Assembly (NCBI GenBank): GCA_046328225.1
Contig: JAXLWZ010000001.1
Location: 1 to 64,000 of the forward strand
DNA from: Amarobacillus sp046328225
Lineage (GTDB): Bacteria > Chloroflexota > Dehalococcoidia > Tepidiformales > Tepidiformaceae
Length of the DNA: 64,000 nt
Direction of reading: 5' to 3'
Numbering within the stretch: position 1 is the stretch's first letter; every line of letters starts with the position of its first letter. Below are positions 55,419 through 62,906 of this stretch, one piece after another. The notes under the pieces are model-generated. The model saw only the letters and a program-made list of their open reading frames with translations. It made no database searches and was not told where the DNA came from. The translations under genes and the position numbers were made by a program.

Positions 55419-56306
55419 TTAGGGCCGCACGCCGGTGAGCTTCGCGAGCTTCACCGTGTTGAAGAGCGCGAGGCTCGCGTACCACTTCACGCGGATGCGG
55501 CTCGCGTCCTTCGTCTCCAGGCTGCCCACCCGTTCGACCGTGAGGCCGCCCGGCGCGGTCAGCCCGTTGAGCGCACCGCTGCCGAACTGCATGGCGTGGA
55601 CGGTGCTGCAGTCGCTGCTCGTGCCCACCGTCTGGGCATCGCTGATGTAGTCGTTGATGCCGATGGGGATGCCATCGTAGAACTGGAGCATCCCGCCGAA
55701 CTCGTCGCGGTCCGCTTCGAGGAAGGTGCCCGAGCTGCGCGCGAGGACGTTCAGCGAGCGGCGGGTGCGGCGGCTCATGAGCAGCAGGTCCGGCTTGCCG
55801 CCCTTCACCGTGTCGATCAGCTCATCGAGCTTGGCCAGCGAAAGCGTCGCGCCGTTCGTGCCCATGCTCACCGTCTGCCCGGCGATGGTGAGGCGGTCGA
55901 TGCCATCGAAGCTCTTGGCGTTCGTGCTCACGTTGCCGTTCACGAAGGTGTTATCGAAGAGCGAACGCACGGCGCGCGCCTTGAGCTGGACGACCGACGC
56001 CTCGAGGTCCTGCAGGTTCGAACGGGTGGACTTGAGGAAGTTGTCGATGTCGGCATCGCCGCCCATGACTTTGAGGGTGGCGGTGGCCTGGGTGAAGGTC
56101 GGCGTGTCCTCGGTCCAGGTATCGCCGACGTCGTAGAAGGTGGCGGTGGGGGAGGTGTTCTCGCGGTTGTAGGTGAGGCCATTGCCGACGATTTCGATGA
56201 ACGGCAGGCGCTGGAGAATGGGGCTCTCCTGGGCGATGGTCTCAATCACGCCCGAGAGCAGGGTGTCGTTGGAGAGCTTGCTCGCTTCGACGAGGGTGAG
56301 GGCCAT
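55419..56306 (-). CDS. HK97-type major capsid protein, isolated from other phage genes
   Basis: 295 residues. The C-terminal segment LTVERVGSLETKDASRIRVKWYASLALFNTVKLAKL is the A-domain end typical of many phage major capsid proteins, and PDLLLMSRRTRRSLNVLA with FYDGIPIGINDYIS are other capsid signatures. ATG 56306 has GGAGG 6 nt upstream. No terminase, portal, protease, scaffold or tail gene is near; the neighbours are a CoA-transferase, small membrane proteins and hisE. It may be a prophage relic, a gene-transfer-agent or encapsulin-like shell. It lacks an obvious encapsulin flavin or cargo partner here. Confidence 0.78.
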   Translation of the reverse strand: MALTLVEASKLSNDTLLSGVIETIAQESPILQRLPFIEIVGNGLTYNRENTSPTATFYDVGDTWTEDTPTFTQATATLKVMGGDADIDNFLKSTRSNLQDLEASVVQLKARAVRSLFDNTFVNGNVSTNAKSFDGIDRLTIAGQTVSMGTNGATLSLAKLDELIDTVKGGKPDLLLMSRRTRRSLNVLARSSGTFLEADRDEFGGMLQFYDGIPIGINDYISDAQTVGTSSDCSTVHAMQFGSGALNGLTAPGGLTVERVGSLETKDASRIRVKWYASLALFNTVKLAKLTGVRP

Positions 56307-56360
56307 GGACATTCCTCCACAGGTACTGCCACGACCTTCCGCGCCGCGCGCGCGAGGCCA

Positions 56361-56454
56361 AACCCCCCATTGGCAATGAGCGGCCGGGGCCCGGGGATTG
56401 ACCGCGGCCGTGGGAAGGGCCAGATTGGCGCGCGTCATGGGCGGCACAGGCGGG
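56361..56454. repeat. Long direct repeat, copy 1 (about 94 bp)
   Basis: It begins AACCCCCCATTGGCAATG and ends CATGGGCGGCACAGGCGGG. The last 37 bp and first 18 bp are identical to copy 2, with the middle diverged. It lies directly upstream of the capsid gene on the minus strand and of a membrane protein gene on the plus strand. Confidence 0.9.
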
Positions 56455-56516
56455 CGGGACCATCTGCTTCTGTCTCGTTGTCACTGGAACGGTGGCCGTC
56501 GCATCGGTGACACGGC

Positions 56517-57053
56517 GTGCTGACGTTGTTCGCCGCCGGTGGTGTCGCAATGGCCTGTGTCGCCGTTCTGGCGGTCCTCGTTCCCGCCACGTGGGAACGC
56601 GTCCGCGACGGGTCGTCGGGAGCCAACCTCGCCTCCCTGGTGGCCGGCATCCCGCTGCTCGCGGTGTTCACGGTGGTGCTCGTCGCGATCGAGCCATCCG
56701 TCGAGGCCGCCGTTGGTGCGTTGGCCGGGCTGTCCGGCGTTGCGCTGGCGCTCTATTCGGCGGTGCTGTCGCTGGTGATCCTCGGCCTCGGCGGGAGCCC
56801 GCGGAAGCCCGATCGGCGCGTCCAACGCCGCGGCATCCCCGCGTGGCGCGCGGTCATCCGAAGCCGCGGCCGGGCGGCGGTCAGGCTGGGCATGCCGATC
56901 GCCGGATCGGCCGGCGTGGTGCTACTGGCCCGGGGTGTGCCGTTCCGAACGGCGTGGTCCATCGCCATGTGCGGCGCCGCGGTGGTGTTCCTCGGAAGCG
57001 CCGCGTACGTCGCCATCACCGAGTGGCTGACCGGGCGGAGGCGCGAATCGTGA
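56517..57053 (+). CDS. Membrane protein
   Basis: 178 residues with about five hydrophobic segments, not recognised (MLTLFAAGGVAMACVAVLAV; VEAAVGALAGLSGVALALYS; SAAYVAITEWL). GTG 56517 has a weak upstream site. Its stop (TGA 57051-57053) overlaps the next gene's ATG 57053, with a GTG at 57050 as an alternative start. The codon choice is less GC-biased at third positions than in nearby genes. It starts 63 nt after the first long direct repeat. Confidence 0.6.
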   Translation: MLTLFAAGGVAMACVAVLAVLVPATWERVRDGSSGANLASLVAGIPLLAVFTVVLVAIEPSVEAAVGALAGLSGVALALYSAVLSLVILGLGGSPRKPDRRVQRRGIPAWRAVIRSRGRAAVRLGMPIAGSAGVVLLARGVPFRTAWSIAMCGAAVVFLGSAAYVAITEWLTGRRRES

Positions 57054-57385
57054 TGATGCTGCTGGCGTTCGCGGCCGGCGGCGGCGTACTCCTCGCGATC
57101 TATTTCGCGGTCCGGCGCACCACGAAGGCGTGGGTCCGGCGGAACCTGCCGCCGTCGCAGGTGGCCCAGGACCCGTGGGTGAAGCTGCTCCTCGCGTTCA
57201 TGATGCTGGGCATCGCCGGGATGCTCTTGTTCCGGGGCCGCCCCATCTTTGCCCTGGCGGTTCTGTTGCTGGCGTGGCCGTTCTACCTGGTCGTCCTGGA
57301 AGCGACGACGTTGCTCGGAACGCTGGGCTGGGTCGTGTACCGGCGCATCAAGCGGCGCGTCCTGGCCCGCAGGTCGCGGGAGTAG
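57053..57385 (+). CDS. Small membrane protein
   Basis: 110 residues with two or three hydrophobic segments (MMLLAFAAGGGVLLAIYFAV; LLLAFMMLGIAGMLLF; IFALAVLLLAWPFYLVV) and a basic tail (KRRVLARRSRE). Not recognised. Its start overlaps the preceding stop, so the pair is coupled. Small membrane proteins like this occur in phage lysis modules and in toxin-immunity loci, but nothing here decides between these. Confidence 0.55.
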   Translation: MMLLAFAAGGGVLLAIYFAVRRTTKAWVRRNLPPSQVAQDPWVKLLLAFMMLGIAGMLLFRGRPIFALAVLLLAWPFYLVVLEATTLLGTLGWVVYRRIKRRVLARRSRE

Positions 57386-57415
57386 CCGTCACGAAACGAG
57401 CGAGGGGGAACGTCG

Positions 57416-57721
57416 ATGTCCGTTCTTACGATCATCTGGGAGACGGAGGAATACGAAGTGCTGGCCGTGATGTCGGACGAGGGCGTGCTAGCTCAGTACA
57501 TCCCCGGCGACGATGACGCCTCGTGGCACTGCCTGAGGTTCGTGGACCGGTGGGGCAACACCGTTTTCAACCAGGTCCAGCTGGAGTGGCTGATCACCGA
57601 CCTCGTACGCCTCTGGGATATCGCGCAACCGGCCGACCGGCCCTTCATTGACAGGCTGGGCGAGTTCGTCCGCGCGGCCATGGGGGAAACCCATACCTAC
57701 ATCCGGTTCATCGGCGATTAG
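57416..57721 (+). CDS. Small soluble protein
   Basis: 101 residues, acidic, alpha/beta. MSVLTIIWETEEYEVLAVM and SWHCLRFVDRWGNTVFNQVQ, then WLITDLVRLWDIA and FVRAAMGETHTYIRFIGD; not recognised. It resembles compact immunity- or adaptor-like proteins only in size and charge. ATG 57416 has GAGGGGG 8 nt upstream. It lies between two membrane protein genes and ends 40 nt before the second long repeat. Confidence 0.6.
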   Translation: MSVLTIIWETEEYEVLAVMSDEGVLAQYIPGDDDASWHCLRFVDRWGNTVFNQVQLEWLITDLVRLWDIAQPADRPFIDRLGEFVRAAMGETHTYIRFIGD

Positions 57722-57760
57722 CCCGGGCACCCGCGCCGCCCACCGCTTTCCCCCTTTTCG

Positions 57761-57852
57761 AACCCCCCATTGGCAATGGCCCGCGGCGCGAGGGATTGAC
57801 CATGGACGCGGGAACGGCCAGATTGGCGCGCGTCATGGGCGGCACAGGCGGG
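57761..57852. repeat. Long direct repeat, copy 2 (92 bp)
   Basis: It begins AACCCCCCATTGGCAATG and ends CATGGGCGGCACAGGCGGG. It is 1.4 kb from copy 1 and overlaps the start of the next gene (ATG 57802), whose first residues DAGTARLARVMGGTGG it encodes. Confidence 0.9.
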
Positions 57853-58071
57853 CTGAGCGAGCACGAGGACGGGTTCGGGGCGTTCCTGCGCCAGCAAACC
57901 GTCGTCCTGGTTTGGATCGTTGCGATGGGGTTGGCGAACGGCCTGGTCGACCGGGTGTGGCCGCACAACTACCCGGAGCACGCGGTCCTGGTGGCGGCGG
58001 AGATCGCGGCCCTCGGGAGCGGCTACCGGTTCGGGGAACGGCGCCGGCGGCGGCGAAGCGCGCTGCCGTAG
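57802..58071 (+). CDS. Small membrane protein starting in the long repeat
   Basis: 89 residues from ATG 57802. The first 20 residues come from repeat copy 2; one hydrophobic segment (TVVLVWIVAMGLANGLV) follows, then a charged region and an Arg-rich tail (FGERRRRRRSAL). Not recognised. An alternative ATG at 57796 adds two residues. The stop TAG (58069-58071) touches the GTG of the next gene at 58071. Confidence 0.5.
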   Translation: MDAGTARLARVMGGTGGLSEHEDGFGAFLRQQTVVLVWIVAMGLANGLVDRVWPHNYPEHAVLVAAEIAALGSGYRFGERRRRRRSALP

Positions 58072-58589
58072 TGGAAGCGCTCATCCTGTTCACCCTCGGG
58101 ACCGTGTTCGCGGCGTTGGCCACCTTCCAGATTCGCTGGACGTGGCGCCGCGTGTGGTCGGAAGACACGTACGTGGGCCTGGCGTTCCTCTTCATCATGG
58201 AAGCCGTGTTCTTCGGCATCTGCACGGTCACCCTGGCGTTCGTGCCGACGCTGATCATGGCCGCGAGGGCCTGGATGGTGCTCCCGGGCGGAACACTCGC
58301 CATGTACTCGCTGGAGCTGTCCGGCGTGTTGGTGCGGGGAAGCGCCGTTCAGCGGGGTCGCCGTTCCTTGTTCGGCGTGACGCGGCGGTCCGCACGCAAA
58401 CCGCGAGCCCGCCGCGTGCCCGAGATGGGGAACCGGGGTGCGATCATCATCGGCGCGGCGGCCATCGGCACGACGCTGGGGGCCGTGTTCCTCGGTTGGC
58501 GAGGCGTCGCGTCAGCGGTCCCGGCGGCAGTCGTCACCCACGCGACCATCGGCGCATGGGACGCCCGCCGCGAGCAGCTCCGCCGGTAG
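58071..58589 (+). CDS. Membrane protein
   Basis: 172 residues with about four hydrophobic segments (ALILFTLGTVFAALATFQI; TYVGLAFLFIMEAVFFGI; VTLAFVPTLIMAARAWMVL; GAIIIGAAAIGTTLGAVFLG). A basic stretch, TRRSARKPRARRVP, lies between. Not recognised. GTG 58071 overlaps the previous stop by 1 nt. The topology is loosely like the membrane protein at 56517, which may be a distant relative. A leaderless promoter for the following hisE lies 35 nt past its stop. Confidence 0.55.
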   Translation: MEALILFTLGTVFAALATFQIRWTWRRVWSEDTYVGLAFLFIMEAVFFGICTVTLAFVPTLIMAARAWMVLPGGTLAMYSLELSGVLVRGSAVQRGRRSLFGVTRRSARKPRARRVPEMGNRGAIIIGAAAIGTTLGAVFLGWRGVASAVPAAVVTHATIGAWDARREQLRR

Positions 58590-58624
58590 GCACCACCCGC
58601 TTTCCCCCTTTCTCCCCGCGCCTC

Positions 58625-58630
58625 TACCAT
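58625..58630 (+). promoter_or_regulatory. -10 hexamer, predicted leaderless promoter of hisE-hisG
   Basis: TACCAT, exactly 6 nt before ATG 58637. Confidence 0.6.
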
Positions 58631-58636
58631 CGGCGT

Positions 58637-58897
58637 ATGACGTTCGATGAGATGGTGGCGCTGGCGGCGGCGCGCAAGCGCGACATGCCCACGGGCTCCG
58701 GCACCACCGCGCTCTTCGCCCAGGGCACCCACGCCATCGGCAAGAAGCTCGTCGAAGAAGCCGCCGAGAGCTGGATGGCCGCCCGCTACGAGGGCAACGA
58801 CGCCCTCGCCCTCGAACTCTCGCAGGTGCTGTATTATGTCGCCTGCATGATGGCCCAGAACGGCCTCTCCGCCGAGGACGTGTACGCGAAGCTATGA
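58637..58897 (+). CDS. hisE: Phosphoribosyl-ATP pyrophosphatase
   Basis: 86 residues, MazG-like helical fold. It hydrolyses phosphoribosyl-ATP in the second step of histidine synthesis. GTTALFAQGTHAIGKKLVEEAAESWMAA carries the conserved KxxEExxE metal site, and LALELSQVLYYVACMMAQ the second metal helix. The stop overlaps hisG (ATGA). Only hisE and hisG are here; hisI and the rest must be elsewhere. Confidence 0.92.
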   Translation: MTFDEMVALAAARKRDMPTGSGTTALFAQGTHAIGKKLVEEAAESWMAARYEGNDALALELSQVLYYVACMMAQNGLSAEDVYAKL

Positions 58898-59736
58898 TCA
58901 AAGTCGCCCTCCCCAACAAAGGCGTCCTCTTCGAACCCACCCTCGACCTGCTCACCGGCTGCGGCTACCGCGTCGGCAAGTCCGGCGGGCAGCTCTCGTC
59001 GATCGACCCCGAGAACAACATCGAGTTCTACTTCCTGCGCCCGGGCGATATCCCCGTCTACGTCGCCAACGGCATCCTCGATGTCGGCATCACGGGCAAG
59101 GACTTCGTGGCCGAAAAGCGCACCGACCCGCGCCTGCTGCTCGACCTGAACTACGGCGGCTCGCGGCTTTGCGCGGCCGTGCCCGAGGATTCGCCCGTGC
59201 AGTCGCTCGATGAGCTGCCGAAGCTGCGCATCGCGACGTCGTTCCCGCACATCGTCCGTGCCTATTTCGAAGGCGAACGGGTGGACCTGGTCGAGCTCGA
59301 GGGCGCGGTCGAGATCGCGGTGAACCTGGGCATCGCCGGCGCCGTCATCGACGTCGTGGACACGGGGAGCACGCTGCGGCAGGCGGGGCTGCGCATCATC
59401 GGCACGCCGCTCTTCGTTTCGAATGCCGCGCTCTACGCGCACCCGGGCCGCGAATCGGCGGACGAAGTGACCACCCTGCGCAACCGCATCGAAGGCAAGC
59501 TCGTCGCCTACGAATACATGATGGTCGAATACGACGCCCCGGCGGCCGTGCTGCCGGAGGCGACGCGCATCACGCCCGGCATCGAATCGCCGACGATTTC
59601 GCCGCTGCAGGCGGAGGGCTGGTATTCGGTGAAGGCGATGGTGCGCAAGCGCGAGGCGAACCGGCTGATGGACGAGCTCTCCCGCGCCGGCTGCAAGGGC
59701 ATCCTCCTCACGAGCATCGAAAGCGCCCGCATCTGA
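58894..59736 (+). CDS. hisG: ATP phosphoribosyltransferase, long form
   Basis: 280 residues. It condenses ATP with PRPP, the committed step of histidine synthesis. ALPNKGVLFEPTLDLLTGCGY opens the catalytic domain; YVANGILDVGITGKDFVAE and IATSFPHIVRAYF follow; the PRPP loop is the GAVIDVVDTGSTLRQAGL segment. The C-terminal about 75 residues form an ACT-like regulatory domain, so histidine feedback is likely and no HisZ partner is needed. Its ATG overlaps hisE. Confidence 0.94.
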   Translation: MIKVALPNKGVLFEPTLDLLTGCGYRVGKSGGQLSSIDPENNIEFYFLRPGDIPVYVANGILDVGITGKDFVAEKRTDPRLLLDLNYGGSRLCAAVPEDSPVQSLDELPKLRIATSFPHIVRAYFEGERVDLVELEGAVEIAVNLGIAGAVIDVVDTGSTLRQAGLRIIGTPLFVSNAALYAHPGRESADEVTTLRNRIEGKLVAYEYMMVEYDAPAAVLPEATRITPGIESPTISPLQAEGWYSVKAMVRKREANRLMDELSRAGCKGILLTSIESARI

Positions 59737-59796
59737 ACGTGCGCCGGGCCGGGCGGCGGGCGATACTCGGACCAACTCCCCCAACAGGACGAGCGT

Positions 59797-60483
59797 GTGC
59801 GACGCCTTTGCGATGAGACCGACGCGCGTCGGCTGCTGAACCCCGGGCCCGTAGCCATCGTCACCACCTCGTGGCGGGCGGGCACGAACGCCGCGCCCAT
59901 CGCCTGGACGGCGCCGCTTTCGATGAACCCCCCGCTCGTCGGCTGCGTCATCCACCCCCACCGCCACACGGCCGACATGATCCGCTTCAGCGAGGAGTTC
60001 GCGATCAACATCCCCGGCCCCGCGCTGCTCAAGCAGACGCACTTCCTGGGGACGCAGACGGGCCTGAACGTGAACAAGCTCGAGGCGTCGGGGCTGGAGC
60101 TCTTTCGCGGCCAGCGCATCGAGGCGCCGCTGATCGAGGGCTGCCTCGCCTGGATCGAATGCGGCCTGCAGGACGTCATCGCCATCGGCGACCACACGAT
60201 GTTCGTCGGCCGCGTGGTGAAGGTGCAGGCGCTGGACGAGGCGTACGCGCAGCAGTGGCTGCTCGAATCGCCCGCCTATTCGCCGCTGACTTACATCGGC
60301 GGCACGCGCTACGCCGTCATCGGGAGTCCGCGCGAGGCCGTGGTCGAAGTCGATGCCCTGGGCGCACTCGTGCTGGAGACGCCGGACGAACGCGAAGCGC
60401 GCGAGGAGCGCGAGGCCCGGGAGCGGGAGCTGCGCCAGGCCGAGGGCGACGAAGGCTACGCGGAGCTCTCGCGCGGGGGGTAG
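59797..60483 (+). CDS. Flavin reductase family protein
   Basis: 228 residues, split-barrel FMN-binding fold. NPGPVAIVTTSWRAGTNAAPIAWTAPLSMNPPLVGC is the flavin-binding start of the flavin-reductase-like/DIM6 family, with FAINIPGPALLKQTHFLGTQTG and the HTMFVGRVVKV strand. Members give reduced FMN to oxygenases or act as flavoredoxins. The C-terminus is extended by a highly charged Glu/Arg coiled stretch (DEREAREEREARERELRQAE), unusual for the family. GTG 59797 is the likely start. Confidence 0.85.
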   Translation: MRRLCDETDARRLLNPGPVAIVTTSWRAGTNAAPIAWTAPLSMNPPLVGCVIHPHRHTADMIRFSEEFAINIPGPALLKQTHFLGTQTGLNVNKLEASGLELFRGQRIEAPLIEGCLAWIECGLQDVIAIGDHTMFVGRVVKVQALDEAYAQQWLLESPAYSPLTYIGGTRYAVIGSPREAVVEVDALGALVLETPDEREAREEREARERELRQAEGDEGYAELSRGG

Positions 60484-60486
60484 GCG

Positions 60487-61629
60487 TCACGCCGTGCGCA
60501 GGTAGCCCGCCTGCAGCAGCACACCGAGGATGCGGTCCCGGCCGATGACGCCCAGCACCTGGCCACCTTCGACCACGGGCAGGTGCGTGAGCTCGTCCGT
60601 CTCCATCTCCATGAGGATGTCGGAGGCGGGCTGGGTGGGACCGACGGCGCGCAGCTTCGCGCTCGGGATCATCGCCTGGCCCGCGGTCGTGCTATCCCAG
60701 AGCGCTTCGTGCACGGACTTGATCTGGAAGTGGCTGAGGATGCCCGCGAGCCGCCCGTGTTCGGACACGAAGTAGCAGACGCGCGGATTGAGGTCGATCA
60801 CCCCCCGCGCGAGCGTCGCCAGCGACATCCCGGCATCGACCACGGGCGGGTTGCGGAGCATGAGCTCGGAGGCCTGGTACGTCTGGAGCTTTCGCACCAC
60901 GCGGTTTTGGAAGATGCCCTGGCGCGCGGCGTTTTCGAGGAACACCCCGATGAGCACGAGCCACGCCCCACCCAGGTACCCCTCCGCGATGTACACATTG
61001 ACCCCGGACAGCGACACGGCGCCGGTCGCCATCAGCGCCCAGCCGAAGACGCGGCCGCTCCACGCGGCGATGAGCGTGGCACGGTGGTAGTTCCCCGTGA
61101 GCAGCCAGAGGAGCGAGCGGAAGACGCGGCCGCCATCCATGGGGAAGGCGGGGATGAGGTTGAAAATCGCCAGCCCCACGTTCGTGAACGCGAGCCAGAC
61201 GATGACGGCATCGATGGGGCGGTGCGTGTTCCAACCGGCGAGCCACCAGACGCCGAAGAAGACTCCCCCGAGGAGCGCGCTCATGAGCGGCCCGGCGACG
61301 GCCATTAGCAGCTCCGCCAGCGGGCGGCTCGCTTCGCGCGTGATGTGCGCGACGCCACCGAAGATGAACAGCGTGATGCTGCGCACGGGGATGCGATAGA
61401 GCTTCGCGACCACGCTGTGCGCGAGCTCGTGCAGGATGATCGACCCGAAGAAGAACCACGCGCTCGCCAGCGCCATGAGGATGTACACCGGCCGCGGCTG
61501 GTCCTCGATCCAATCGGGGAAGATCTGGACGGCGAGGATCCAGGTCGTGAGCGCGGCGAGGAAGAACCACGTGGGGCTGACCATCACGGGGATGCCGAGC
61601 ACCGAGGCCACGCGGTAGGTCCTGCGCAT
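60487..61629 (-). CDS. M50-family site-2 protease-like with two CBS domains
   Basis: 380 residues. A five- to six-TM metalloprotease core: GSIILHELAHSVVAKL carries the HExxH zinc site, and LAIFNLIPAFPMDGGRVF the third ligand (NxxPxxxxDG). Residues about 260-380 are two CBS repeats (ASELMLRNPPVVDAGMSL; THLPVVEGGQVLGVIGRD), which bind adenine nucleotides and may control cleavage. It could perform regulated intramembrane proteolysis. ATG 61629 has TAGACT 7 nt upstream. It converges with the flavin reductase, 3 nt between stops. Confidence 0.92.
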   Translation of the reverse strand: MRRTYRVASVLGIPVMVSPTWFFLAALTTWILAVQIFPDWIEDQPRPVYILMALASAWFFFGSIILHELAHSVVAKLYRIPVRSITLFIFGGVAHITREASRPLAELLMAVAGPLMSALLGGVFFGVWWLAGWNTHRPIDAVIVWLAFTNVGLAIFNLIPAFPMDGGRVFRSLLWLLTGNYHRATLIAAWSGRVFGWALMATGAVSLSGVNVYIAEGYLGGAWLVLIGVFLENAARQGIFQNRVVRKLQTYQASELMLRNPPVVDAGMSLATLARGVIDLNPRVCYFVSEHGRLAGILSHFQIKSVHEALWDSTTAGQAMIPSAKLRAVGPTQPASDILMEMETDELTHLPVVEGGQVLGVIGRDRILGVLLQAGYLRTA

Positions 61630-61636
61630 GCCCTTC

Positions 61637-61642
61637 AGTCTA
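61637..61642 (-). promoter_or_regulatory. -10 hexamer, predicted leaderless promoter of the M50 protease
   Basis: TAGACT on the minus strand, 7 nt before ATG 61629. Confidence 0.55.
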
Positions 61643-61738
61643 GCGGCGGCCCCGTAAAGGGGATGGGTGAGCACGGGTTTCCGCCTGCGCGAAAGGACCG
61701 AAGAGACGCTCCTTCCTGCCTGTTTCCGCGTGGGGCCG

Positions 61739-61744
61739 TATCGT
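61739..61744 (+). promoter_or_regulatory. -10 hexamer of the SCO-like lipoprotein
   Basis: TATCGT, 8 nt before GTG 61753, leaving at most a 1-2 nt leader. Confidence 0.45.
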
Positions 61745-61752
61745 TGGCACCT

Positions 61753-62739
61753 GTGATTCGCCGCGCCCTCGTGATCCTGCCCGCCGCCCTCGTCGCCATC
61801 GCGTTCGCCGCCTGCGGCAACGGCAAGGACGAGCAGTTCCCCAAATCGAGCGACCCCGCGCGCAGCATCCCCACGGAGGAGCGCGGCGTCGTCAACGTCG
61901 TCGTCGCCGGCAGCGCCTTCTACGCGGGCGCGACGAACAACTTCGTCTTCGGCATCACCGATAAGAACGACGAGCCGCAGGGCGGCGCCACCGCGCGCGC
62001 CACCTTCTACGACCTGCGCGACCCCAACAACCCCAAGCCCGTGTTCCAGGCCGATGCCGTCCAGAGCGCGCCCGGCGTCGGCCCCGTTACCCAGCACACG
62101 CACCCGAACGGCGAAGTCCACAAGCACGGCGGCGCCGATGACAACCGCGTGGGCTACTACGTGAAGGTGAAATTCGACCACGGCGGGCCCTGGGGCATCG
62201 CCGTCGAAGCCACCCTCAAGGACGGCACGAAGGGCGTCTCCAGCGTCGGCTTCATGGTCGATGAGAAGCCGGCTATCCCGGCGCCGGGGCAGGCCGCCCC
62301 GAAGAGCGACAACCTCACGAAGAAGGACGTCGCGAACATCGCAGAGATCGACTCGGGCACGCCCCCGAACGACATGCACGACGTGAAGATCAAGGATGCC
62401 ATCGCCGCGGGCCGCCCGATGGTCATCGTCTTCTCCACGCCCGCGTTCTGCACCTCGCGCTTCTGCGGGCCCGTCAACGAAGAGGTCGAGACGCTACAGG
62501 CGAAGTACCGCGACCGCGTGGACTTCGTGCACATCGAGATCTGGCGCAGCTTCGACCGCAAGGAGCTGAACCCGACGGCGCGCGAATGGCTCATCCGCCC
62601 GGATGGCGGCCTCAGCGAGCCGTTCGTCTACATCGTGGGCAAGAACGGCGTCATCTACGACCGTTACGAAGGGCCCGTCGCGGCGAACATCCTCGAGCCA
62701 TCGGTGCAGGCCGTCGCCGATGGGGGCGTCTGGCGGTAG
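61753..62739 (+). CDS. Thioredoxin-fold (SCO/redoxin-like) lipoprotein
   Basis: 328 residues. A signal ends in lipobox AFAAC (Cys21). Residues about 45-165 form a beta-rich domain with a His cluster (QHTHPNGEVHKHGG), a possible Cu or Zn site. Residues about 190-325 are thioredoxin-like: PMVIVFSTPAFCTSRFCGPV gives the Cys-x4-Cys pair, and PFVYIVGKNGVIYDRYEG the conserved cis-Pro and final strand. It is similar to, but not a close relative of, the SCO protein at 22238. It may reduce or metallate an external partner. GTG 61753 is decided by the TATCGT hexamer. Confidence 0.8.
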   Translation: MIRRALVILPAALVAIAFAACGNGKDEQFPKSSDPARSIPTEERGVVNVVVAGSAFYAGATNNFVFGITDKNDEPQGGATARATFYDLRDPNNPKPVFQADAVQSAPGVGPVTQHTHPNGEVHKHGGADDNRVGYYVKVKFDHGGPWGIAVEATLKDGTKGVSSVGFMVDEKPAIPAPGQAAPKSDNLTKKDVANIAEIDSGTPPNDMHDVKIKDAIAAGRPMVIVFSTPAFCTSRFCGPVNEEVETLQAKYRDRVDFVHIEIWRSFDRKELNPTAREWLIRPDGGLSEPFVYIVGKNGVIYDRYEGPVAANILEPSVQAVADGGVWR

Positions 62740-62747
62740 AGGGTAGC

Positions 62748-62879
62748 CGGCCGGGCGGTGGCCGGCCGTCAGCTATCGGCCGCCGGCGTGACCACGCGCG
62801 CGAATTGAGTGGCCGGCAGCCAACAGAGCCGACAGCCGGCAGCCGATGGCCGATGGCCGATGGCCGACAGCCGACAGCC
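62748..62879. repeat. Heptad element E20 (GGCCGTC / GGCCGAY family)
   Basis: Left arm is degenerate (GGCCGTC, AGCTATC, GGCCGCC near 62765-62785). The core has GGCGTGACCACGCGCGCG and GAGTGGCCGGC. Right arm, from about 62812, has GCCGGCA, GCCAACA, GAGCCGA, CAGCCGG, CAGCCGA, TGGCCGA x3, CAGCCGA (to 62879). It is the most degraded of the family. Confidence 0.75.
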
Positions 62880-62894
62880 CGATCGCGGCCCTGT

Positions 62895-62900
62895 TATCCT
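62895..62900 (+). promoter_or_regulatory. -10 hexamer, predicted leaderless promoter of the hydrolase
   Basis: TATCCT, exactly 6 nt before ATG 62907. Confidence 0.6.
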
Positions 62901-62906
62901 GCATCC

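Noticed and set aside
55419..58589. Intact prophage
   Set aside because: Only the capsid protein is phage-like. No integrase, terminase, portal or tail gene is present; at most an island or relic.
61739..61752. Full leaderless class for the SCO-like lipoprotein and radC
   Set aside because: Their hexamers are 8 nt from the start, outside the 6-7 nt seen in the other genes, so they are listed with lower confidence and not counted in the main pattern.
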